DNA of 13,954 nucleotides, from the NCBI GenBank assembly GCA_026986085.1, contig JALSPE010000058.1, positions 1 to 13,954 of the forward strand, in the 5' to 3' direction. This DNA is from Campylobacteraceae bacterium (GTDB lineage: Bacteria > Campylobacterota > Campylobacteria > Campylobacterales > Sulfurovaceae). The notes below the pieces were generated by a model. It ran no database searches, was not told the origin of the DNA, and saw nothing but the letters and a program-made list of their open reading frames with translations. The position numbers and the translations under genes were made by a program. Of the stretch, positions 1-6,252 are shown one piece after another; the first letter of the stretch is position 1, and the number at the start of each line of letters is the position of its first letter.

Positions 1-1992
1 TACCTTTAAATCATTTAAATTACTGCTATTTATGTTAATCCCTGCTTCTACTTTTGCTTTTTGTTCCTCTAAAAGGCTTTTGCTTTTTTGAAAACTTTGA
101 ATTTTACTCTCTAAACTATCTAACTCACTTTTAGTTTTATCAATTTTAGGGGTATTGCCCTCTATAAATGGATGCTCTATTGACCCACAAAGTGGGCAAG
201 GCTCTCCACTACTTAAACTATCTCTATATGCTTGAAGATTTTGAACCTTTTGAGCTAATGCTAAATTGTCTCTTAAGACTCTTTGGTTATCTAATAGTAA
301 TTTTAGCTTAGATTCAATATCGTATATATCTTTTTCAAGAGGTAATTTATCACTAGAGAGTCTATTTAAAGCTTCATCTATATTCTCTATACTATCTTTG
401 ACCTCTTGACCTCTATTTACCGTTAAAAGAAGCTCATTAACTCTCTCTTTCTCTCTATTTATCTCATCTCTTTGGCTCTTTATTTTGCTAATATCTCCAC
501 CAAAATCAAGCTCTTTTACTCTCTTTGCCTCTTTATCAAGTAAGCTATTTTTTTCTCTTTTTTTGATATTTAAATCTTTTAAACTATTCTCAATACTTTT
601 AAGATTTTTTATATCTTCATCTCTGGTTTTATTTAAATTATCAATTTTTATATTAATCTCTTTTAATGCTATTTTGGTATCAGTCTCTCTTTCAATCCAA
701 GATTTTATCAAAGGAATATCCTCTTTTAGAGTCTCATAATTTTTATTTAACTCTTTTTGCTCTCTTTTTTGCTTTAGTGTATCTTCATTTTTCTCTAAAA
801 GCTGTAAGTTACTATCTATTTTTTCATCTAACTTTTTAATATAGTTTTCTACTGTTTGTAACTGAACTTCCTTCTCTTTTAGCTCTTTTACTTTATGATT
901 TATATCTATATCTAACTCTATCGTCTTTTGCAAAATAGGTTTTCTTTTTATATATAACTCTTTTTTATCTGTTAGAATTTTCTCTAAATTATCTTTAGAG
1001 CTTTTCAACTCATCTAACTCTTTTTCTACCCCAATAAACTCTCTTTTTTTTGCAATTAGCAATTTGTCTATCTCTTGCCTATCTTTTATATCTCTTTGCA
1101 AATCTAAATATATATGCTCAACTTTTAATGCATCTTTAATTTTGCCTATTAAGCTATTTTTTGGCTTAAACTCTTTAATTTTATCTTCTAATTTTTCTAA
1201 ATTTAAATTATATCTATTAAGGCTCTCTCTAAAGTTGTTTAAACTACTAAAACTATTTTTTATTTTGCTTAATCTTTCTATATTTACCTGAAGAGCATCA
1301 TACTTTTTTTGGTTTAACTTTAAACTCTCTTTCAACTCTTTTTCTCTATTTGGCTCAAGAAGCTCTATGCTACCAACACTCTTTCTTAAAAGCTCTCTTT
1401 CTATCTTTATATCTTTTGTCTGTTCATAAACTTTAGATGATATTTCAGAGTATATCTTGGTGCCTGTAATCTCTTCTAAAAGTGGTGCTCTCTCATTAGC
1501 ATCTGCTTTCAAAAAGATATCAAAGCCACCTTGAGCTAAAAGCATAGAGCGACGCATCTTATCAAAATCTAAGCCACAAATCTTCTCTACTGCATCTGGA
1601 ACATCTCTTAACCTATCTTCTAAGATATCTCCTTTTTCATTATAAACTTCGTGCCTTGGATTTTGTAAATCGCCATCACTCTTTTTTCTTGAGCGATGTT
1701 GATACCAAAATGTGCGATACCTTTTACCATTTACTTCAAATAAAACTTCGCTAAAGCATTCACCCTCTCCTTTACTCATTATCTCATTTTCACTCTTTGT
1801 TATCTTGTTGAGTCTAGGAGTTCTTGCATATAAAGATAGAGATATTGCATCTAAAATAGTGCTTTTACCAGATCCTGTAGCTCCAACAATTGCAAATAAT
1901 CCATCTTCTGTAAATCTTTTATCTTCAAAATCAATCTCCCACTCTCCAGTAAGAGAGTTTAAATTTTTAAACCTAAGTTTTAATATCTTCAC
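1..1992 (-). CDS. sbcC: SbcC/Rad50-type ATPase subunit of the SbcCD nuclease, 3' end missing
   Basis: ATPase and coiled-coil subunit of the SbcCD (Rad50-Mre11) complex, which opens DNA hairpins and processes double-strand ends in the cytoplasm. The reading frame is open without a stop from the GTG at 1990-1992 to the left edge, giving 664 codons. Visible features are a Walker A motif GATGSGKST at residues 37-45, a Q-loop LLAQGGF around Gln154, a long charged coiled coil, and a zinc hook CPLC at residues 599-602 (plus-strand 187-198). The hook normally sits at the middle of the protein, so roughly the second coiled-coil arm and the C-terminal Walker B/signature lobe lie outside the window. The GTG start is supported by an AAGGG ribosome binding site six bases upstream and by the family-typical N-terminus KILKLRFKNLNSL. 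It begins 26 bases after the sbcD stop, so the two are probably co-transcribed. Confidence is high. Confidence 0.95.
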   Translation of the reverse strand, partial: MKILKLRFKNLNSLTGEWEIDFEDKRFTEDGLFAIVGATGSGKSTILDAISLSLYARTPRLNKITKSENEIMSKGEGECFSEVLFEVNGKRYRTFWYQHRSRKKSDGDLQNPRHEVYNEKGDILEDRLRDVPDAVEKICGLDFDKMRRSMLLAQGGFDIFLKADANERAPLLEEITGTKIYSEISSKVYEQTKDIKIERELLRKSVGSIELLEPNREKELKESLKLNQKKYDALQVNIERLSKIKNSFSSLNNFRESLNRYNLNLEKLEDKIKEFKPKNSLIGKIKDALKVEHIYLDLQRDIKDRQEIDKLLIAKKREFIGVEKELDELKSSKDNLEKILTDKKELYIKRKPILQKTIELDIDINHKVKELKEKEVQLQTVENYIKKLDEKIDSNLQLLEKNEDTLKQKREQKELNKNYETLKEDIPLIKSWIERETDTKIALKEINIKIDNLNKTRDEDIKNLKSIENSLKDLNIKKREKNSLLDKEAKRVKELDFGGDISKIKSQRDEINREKERVNELLLTVNRGQEVKDSIENIDEALNRLSSDKLPLEKDIYDIESKLKLLLDNQRVLRDNLALAQKVQNLQAYRDSLSSGEPCPLCGSIEHPFIEGNTPKIDKTKSELDSLESKIQSFQKSKSLLEEQKAKVEAGININSSNLNDLKV

Positions 1993-1998
1993 ATTTTG

Positions 1999-2003
1999 CC
2001 CTT
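1999..2003 (-). promoter_or_regulatory. Ribosome binding site supporting the GTG start of sbcC
   Basis: Read on the minus strand, AAGGG lies six bases before the GTG at 1990-1992. No in-frame ATG offers a family-consistent N-terminus, so this site decides the start codon. Confidence 0.7.
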
Positions 2004-2018
2004 ATCTGCACAAATTTT

Positions 2019-3218
2019 TTAACTCTCTTCTTGAACTCTTATTACCATCTCTTTATAGAGAGCTTTTAATTCGTCTCTTTGACTCTCATCTACTTCATTA
2101 AAATCCAAGCATCTATCAAATACCTCATATATGTCTAAATCCTCTAAGCTTTTAGTAGTATCCTCTTTTTGTAAGGCTCTAGTGTTGTAAGTTCTGTTTT
2201 TTACTCTTAAAACTTCTACTTTAGAACCATCTAAAATCTTGTCAATTATATCTGTTAAATTACCTGCTACTTCGCTACTCTCATATACTACTTCTACCCA
2301 TATAGAGATATCTTTGGCTATCAACTCTTTTAATCTCTTTTCTATTTTCTCCAAATTGCCTTTTATCTGCTCTAACTCTTGAAATTTTGGCACATTTATT
2401 GTCTTAATTTCAATATCTTTATCTATCTCTAAAATAGTAATACTCTTTTGTTGTTTAGCTTCATTAAAGCCCATTGCAAGGGGTGAACCACTATATCTTA
2501 TATACTCATTTTCCCCAACACTTTGAGGAATATGCAAGTGTCCTAATGCTACATAATCAAAATTTTTATCAAAAATATCTGCACCCACATAACCTAATGA
2601 GCCAACATATAACTCTCGAACACCATCCCCAATTTTTGTATTCTCACCAGCTACAAACATATGCCCCATCGCTACTATTTTTTGACTCTTATCTTGCTTC
2701 TGTTTTGCTAATTTAGATACCTCTTGGTAGTGTCTTTTAATAGCCTCTATTACCTTTTTCTCTTTTGTCTCTACACTCTCTCCATATTCGCTATCTCGTA
2801 AATCTCTATCTCTTAAATATGGCACAGCACAAATAATTACTTCGCTATCATCTACCCTTAACTTTAAAACCTCTTCTTCTAAATTATCAACTCTAGCAAC
2901 TACATATACATTTAAAAACTTTAAAACCTCTTTTGGAGCTTCTAAAAAAGATGGAGAGTCGTGGTTTCCAGCTGTAACAACAATATGCTTACATACCTTT
3001 GCCTTTGCCACTTTAAAAAGAAAATTAAAATATATCTCTACAGCTCTATTGCTAGGTGTTGTAGTATCAAAAATATCTCCACTTATTAAGAGTATATCTA
3101 TCTCTTCATCAGATATAATCTTAACAATCCAATCTAAAAACTCTTCAAACTCTTGGTATCTTTTATTCCCATATAACTGTTTTCCTATATGCCAATCTGA
3201 TGTATGTAGTATTTTCAT
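2019..3218 (-). CDS. sbcD: SbcD/Mre11-type exonuclease subunit
   Basis: Nuclease subunit that pairs with SbcC; a metallophosphoesterase that needs two metal ions (manganese in the known family). At 399 aa it is the usual length. The metal-binding motifs are all present in order: DWH at residues 8-10, GDIFD at 47-51, GNHDS at 84-88, MGHMF at 184-188 and GHLH at 226-229. The N-terminus MKILHTSDWHIGK is the classic SbcD opening, which fixes the ATG at 3216-3218. The C-terminal part (about 290-399) is the capping/SbcC-binding region and is less conserved. It is followed after 26 bases by sbcC in the same direction, the canonical sbcDC order. The start is preceded by an AGAGAG purine run rather than a strong Shine-Dalgarno sequence. 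No sign of damage. Confidence 0.96.
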   Translation of the reverse strand: MKILHTSDWHIGKQLYGNKRYQEFEEFLDWIVKIISDEEIDILLISGDIFDTTTPSNRAVEIYFNFLFKVAKAKVCKHIVVTAGNHDSPSFLEAPKEVLKFLNVYVVARVDNLEEEVLKLRVDDSEVIICAVPYLRDRDLRDSEYGESVETKEKKVIEAIKRHYQEVSKLAKQKQDKSQKIVAMGHMFVAGENTKIGDGVRELYVGSLGYVGADIFDKNFDYVALGHLHIPQSVGENEYIRYSGSPLAMGFNEAKQQKSITILEIDKDIEIKTINVPKFQELEQIKGNLEKIEKRLKELIAKDISIWVEVVYESSEVAGNLTDIIDKILDGSKVEVLRVKNRTYNTRALQKEDTTKSLEDLDIYEVFDRCLDFNEVDESQRDELKALYKEMVIRVQEES

Positions 3219-3241
3219 TAATCTCTCTATTTAAATAGTTT

Positions 3242-3271
3242 TTTAAACTTAATTTACAGTAAGTTTGTCAA
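3242..3271 (-). promoter_or_regulatory. Candidate sigma70-type promoter for sbcDC
   Basis: On the minus strand a TTGACA hexamer (3271-3266) is followed, after 18 bases, by TTTAAA (3247-3242), about 25 bases before the sbcD ATG. The -35 match is perfect but the -10 match is poor, so this is a weak call. Confidence 0.25.
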
Positions 3272-3309
3272 AGTAGTGCTTGTAATTGATGTTAAACTCT
3301 TTTGACAAA
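3264..3309. repeat. 9-bp inverted repeat TTTGTCAAA / TTTGACAAA upstream of sbcD
   Basis: TTTGTCAAA at 3264-3272 is the exact reverse complement of TTTGACAAA at 3301-3309, separated by 28 bases. One arm overlaps the candidate -35 of sbcD. It could be an operator with two half-sites or a coincidence in AT-rich DNA. There is no U-run suggesting a terminator. Confidence 0.35.
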
Positions 3310-3439
3310 TTAATACTATCGTAAAATAAGAGTTAAATAGTATCTTAATTTTTGAAATATAGATAACCTTTTAATTAATATACTTTTACTCTTCTTTAAG
3401 CTAATATTAGCCTCTTTTAACTCTTTGGGTTCAAAATTA

Positions 3440-4621
3440 CTAATTTGCATCTAAAATCTTCTCTATCTCATATAGTGAGTTTCTATTCTTTAATCTAAAT
3501 TTAATCTCTATTCTTCTTGAGGCATCTTTATCCTCTTCTCCATCAATTAAGACTCTATCAAGATATGACCTACCTTGAGCTACTAAATATTGCTGTAAAT
3601 TATAATCTTTTGCAACTTTAAGTGTTAAAAGATACTTCATAACAGACAATGCTCTATCTTGAGATAGTTTTAAATTGTAAATATAACCACCGTCACTATC
3701 TGTATGCCCCTCTATTACTATAGTATCAATATTTGGTGCAATAGATGGATTGTTAAATAGAGTTTTTATATAATTTGTAAAACTCTTTTTAAGTTGCTCT
3801 TTTGCTTCATCTTTTAACTCACTGCTACCTTTTTCAAAAAGTATATTAGAACTTAACTTTAAAGAGCCATCTTTTGTAACATCAATACTGTTTCCTAAAG
3901 ATTTCTTCAACTCCTCTATTACTCTTAATCTAAAACCAGTTAGATACTTTATCTTCTCTCTTTTACTCTGCAACTCTTTTAAGATAGCTTCATATTTACT
4001 CTGTTTCTCATCTAAGGCTTCTAAGAGTTTTAGCATCTTCTCTTGAGTTACATTTAATTCATCCTCTTTTTTTGTTAAAGAGTTAGAGAGTATCAATACT
4101 CTATCTTTATAATTTTCTAATTTTTTTACAGTTTCATTACTCTCTTTTAATAGGTTTTGTAAAATAATAACTTTTCCATTTAATTTATCAATAGAGCTAT
4201 TTTTTGCCAAAAGTATCTGATTTAATCTTTTTAACTCATTAGCCTTTAGTTTTAGCTCATTTTCTGTTAATATAAGGCTACTTTTTGTTTTATTTAACTC
4301 TTTGTCTCTATTTGAAAGTAGTGATTTTAATTCAACTATCTCATCCTCTTTTAACTTTATAATCTCTAAGTTTTTTTTGATGGTTTTTTCTTGCAGAGTA
4401 ACTTTTTGGTTTAATTTGTTTACGCTATTTATATTTTTTTTTAAATTCTGTTGAGTTTTACTTAAAGCATCCTCTTTAGCTTTTAAATTCTCTCTTAGCG
4501 TAGTAGATTTAGAGATAATTGCACCAATAAGCAGTATAAAAACAAACAATAAACCAGCCATTAAATCTGCATAAGATATCCAAAAATTACTGCTATTGCT
4601 ACTATCTCTTTTTCTAAACAT
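3440..4621 (-). CDS. MotB/ZorB-like stator protein with long coiled coil and OmpA-type domain
   Basis: Predicted inner-membrane protein that anchors a proton channel to peptidoglycan. At 393 aa, its N-terminus FWISYADLMAGLLFVFILL (13-31) contains one membrane helix, with Asp19 at the place of the proton-carrying Asp of MotB and ZorB. Residues about 40-225 are a long charged heptad-like coiled coil predicted to lie in the periplasm. Residues about 250-380 form an OmpA/MotB peptidoglycan-binding domain: SNILFEKGSSEL (258-269), EGHTDSDG (304-311), LSQDRA (319-324) with Asp308 and Arg323 as expected ligands, and RRIEIKF (369-375). It starts four bases after the stop of the MotA-like gene, so the pair is translated together. 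The domain order matches MotB and ZorB, but the long periplasmic coil is unlike the compact ZorB I know. The biological role is not known; flagellar, Tol-like or defence roles are all possible. Confidence 0.85.
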   Translation of the reverse strand: MFRKRDSSNSSNFWISYADLMAGLLFVFILLIGAIISKSTTLRENLKAKEDALSKTQQNLKKNINSVNKLNQKVTLQEKTIKKNLEIIKLKEDEIVELKSLLSNRDKELNKTKSSLILTENELKLKANELKRLNQILLAKNSSIDKLNGKVIILQNLLKESNETVKKLENYKDRVLILSNSLTKKEDELNVTQEKMLKLLEALDEKQSKYEAILKELQSKREKIKYLTGFRLRVIEELKKSLGNSIDVTKDGSLKLSSNILFEKGSSELKDEAKEQLKKSFTNYIKTLFNNPSIAPNIDTIVIEGHTDSDGGYIYNLKLSQDRALSVMKYLLTLKVAKDYNLQQYLVAQGRSYLDRVLIDGEEDKDASRRIEIKFRLKNRNSLYEIEKILDAN

Positions 4622-4625
4622 ATCT

Positions 4626-5684
4626 CTACTCTTTTAAACTTTTAATAGCTAATATAACACTTTGTAACTCTTTTACAGAAGTTGCAAGTTGGGTATCTAC
4701 CTTTTTTAATGCCTTATCTAAATCTAAATCAAAACTACTTAACAATTTATGTAACTCTTTTGCACTATTGTTAAACTCTTGAATATTTTTCTCTAAACTA
4801 TCTTTAGCATCTATTGCATTAGAGTTTTGCTGCATTAGAGTTACAACTTGCTCTAATTTAGACGCCTCTTTAATTAAGCTACCCTCTATCTCTCTTAATC
4901 CTCTGTTTGTTTTATCTATAATTGTCTCGTAACTCTTTAAATGCTCTCTATTTATCTCTTTTATAAAGTCAAGATTAAATGTATCTTTTAATGCATTTAT
5001 AAGCTCATTATCTCTAACTGCTTTTTGGTCATATTTAAACTTTAACAACTCTCTTTGAGACCAGATATATTTAGAGTATATATCCTCTAAGGCTTGAGTA
5101 TATCTCTCTATTTTAGATAATCCAAGCTTTTCAAAAAATGTCCATAAAAGAGATAAAAATATACCAAAAATAGATGCATAAAAGGCTGTTCCAACTCCAC
5201 TTAAAAGTTTAGATATTTCACTATCTAACTCTTTTGTATTATTAGCAGTAAAATCTGGCATAGATATCGCAATTGCTATAAATGTTCCCAAAATCCCAAG
5301 CATTGGAAAAACACTAGAGGCTACTTTTGCAAAGTTATCATCTCTTACGCTTTTAAAATAACCTTCTAAAAACTCTCTTACACTTAAAACAGATTTAGTA
5401 TGACCACCTATCGTTAAAGATGTAGTCTCTAAGCTATTTTCCAATTCATTTTTTGTAGTATCAAACTGCTTTTTTATTTTGCACTCTGCAATATAAGCAT
5501 TATGGGGTATAAATATAAGAAATATAAGATATATAAAAAGTAAAATATAAAGTGTCTCTATATGTATATTTACAAAATTAATTACTTCAAAGTAGTTAGC
5601 ACCAACAGCTAAAATTATAAGTGTTGGAAAGAGAGCTATGGTTAAGTATCTTCCAAAACAGCTACCACTATATCCACTATTCAT
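4626..5684 (-). CDS. MotA/TolQ/ExbB (ZorA-like) proton-channel protein
   Basis: Predicted inner-membrane channel subunit that would assemble around the MotB-like partner encoded just downstream and use the proton gradient. At 352 aa it shows four membrane helices at about 14-30, 45-62, 122-143 and 164-184. The third and fourth carry the family signature, PMLGILGTFIAIAISM and SGVGTAFYASIFGIFLSLLW, with Thr134 and Thr166 in the positions that line the ion path in this superfamily. The cytoplasmic tail (about 190-352) is helical and charged but far shorter than the tail of the Zorya ZorA described in the literature. A good ribosome site (AAAGGA) and a promoter-like sequence lie directly upstream, suggesting the pair is an independent transcription unit. 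It is not flagellar MotA by context: no flagellar gene is nearby. Family assignment is solid, function is inference. Confidence 0.85.
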   Translation of the reverse strand: MNSGYSGSCFGRYLTIALFPTLIILAVGANYFEVINFVNIHIETLYILLFIYLIFLIFIPHNAYIAECKIKKQFDTTKNELENSLETTSLTIGGHTKSVLSVREFLEGYFKSVRDDNFAKVASSVFPMLGILGTFIAIAISMPDFTANNTKELDSEISKLLSGVGTAFYASIFGIFLSLLWTFFEKLGLSKIERYTQALEDIYSKYIWSQRELLKFKYDQKAVRDNELINALKDTFNLDFIKEINREHLKSYETIIDKTNRGLREIEGSLIKEASKLEQVVTLMQQNSNAIDAKDSLEKNIQEFNNSAKELHKLLSSFDLDLDKALKKVDTQLATSVKELQSVILAIKSLKE

Positions 5685-5702
5685 AAAAATCCTTTTTTTA
5701 AT

Positions 5703-5731
5703 ATTTTATCTAAAATATTAAAATAATGCAA
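5703..5731 (-). promoter_or_regulatory. Candidate promoter of the ZorAB-like pair
   Basis: On the minus strand TTGCAT (5731-5726) and TAAAAT (5708-5703) are spaced by 17 bases, and an AAAGGA ribosome site follows before the ATG at 5684. The -35 ends exactly where the hairpin element at 5732-5894 begins, so the element may have been inserted at the promoter edge or may have supplied a boundary to it. Confidence 0.45.
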
Positions 5732-5894
5732 TAGACTTCTTGCGAAACTCATGAATTGAGAATATTGTTTAGTGTATATTAGATTTTATTTTATATCTTT
5801 GAAGGACTAGCCTTAGCTAATTCAAAAAGATAGAGAATGAAAGATGATGTGCAATAAAAAATATGCTCTTTCATTGAGTTTTGCAAGAAGTCTA
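5732..5894. mobile_element. MITE-like element: 163-bp imperfect palindrome with 20-bp terminal inverted repeats
   Basis: The left end TAGACTTCTTGCGAAACTCA (5732-5751) and the reverse complement of the right end (5875-5894) differ at one base of 20. The symmetry continues inward with small bulges and scattered mismatches to an apex at 5808-5819, where CTAGC/GCTAA-type arms close on a CTTA loop (5812-5815). The whole segment is therefore one long hairpin with no room for a protein. The ends carry TA on both sides, which could be part of the repeat or a TA target duplication as made by IS630/Tc1-like transposases; other IS families are equally possible. It lies between the thioredoxin-like gene and the promoter of the ZorA-like gene. 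MITE is an inference: no parent transposase is in the window. It might also act as a strong RNA structure protecting or ending the thioredoxin-side transcript. Confidence 0.7.
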
Positions 5895-5920
5895 ATATAT
5901 ATTGCAACAGAAGAGAAACA

Positions 5921-6238
5921 TTAAGAGTTCATAATATCATAAGGTCTTTTTATCTTCTCTACTAAAGATGCTACACTCAAAGCCCTACCTTCTCTTGCAA
6001 ACTCTTTACCAGCTAAAAAAACTACTGTAGTAGGTATAGAAAATACACCAAAAGCAGCAGCAATATCTAATTGATTTTTAGCATCAATAAATATCTGCTC
6101 TATTTTTGGAAAATTCTCTTTAAAAGCCTCACTTATTTTTGGTTTTAAAACATCACACACACTACAGTTATCTCCCCAAAAATACAACATAACGCCATCG
6201 CTCTTCTCTATTATCTCATTTATATCTTCTAGCGTCAT
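5921..6238 (-). CDS. Small thioredoxin-fold protein with CSVC active site
   Basis: A 105-aa cytoplasmic protein of thioredoxin length. The redox motif is WGDNCSVCDVLKP, with Cys25 and Cys28, followed by the cis-proline loop SIPTTVVF (Pro69) and the glycine-containing C-terminal strand FLAGKEFAREG. The CSVC dipeptide differs from the CGPC of housekeeping thioredoxin, and there is no signal peptide, so it is likely a specialised or divergent thiol-disulfide protein. It begins 14 bases after murF with a strong ribosome site, AAGGAG, and is probably the last gene of the ruvA-to-murF transcript. The substrate is unknown; its linkage to cell-wall genes does not by itself show a wall role. Confidence 0.85.
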   Translation of the reverse strand: MTLEDINEIIEKSDGVMLYFWGDNCSVCDVLKPKISEAFKENFPKIEQIFIDAKNQLDIAAAFGVFSIPTTVVFLAGKEFAREGRALSVASLVEKIKRPYDIMNS

Positions 6239-6252
6239 ACTCTCTCCTTAAT

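Noticed and set aside
1712..2101. A 129-residue plus-strand open frame
   Set aside because: It lies opposite the N-terminus of sbcC and the end of sbcD, both of which are clearly real; no ribosome site or domain supports it.
3302..3330. Plus-strand TTGACA with a possible -10 downstream
   Set aside because: The sequence 17 bases on (AATAAG) is a poor -10, and no plus-strand gene follows.
3400..3411. Perfect 12-bp palindrome GCTAATATTAGC after the ZorB-like gene, considered as a terminator
   Set aside because: The stem is short and AT-rich, and no T-run follows on the strand of the gene, so terminator function is not supported.
3440..5684. A complete Zorya system
   Set aside because: Only ZorA/ZorB-like proteins are present. 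The genes on both sides are sbcDC and a thioredoxin-like gene; no ZorC, ZorD or ZorE is visible in the window.
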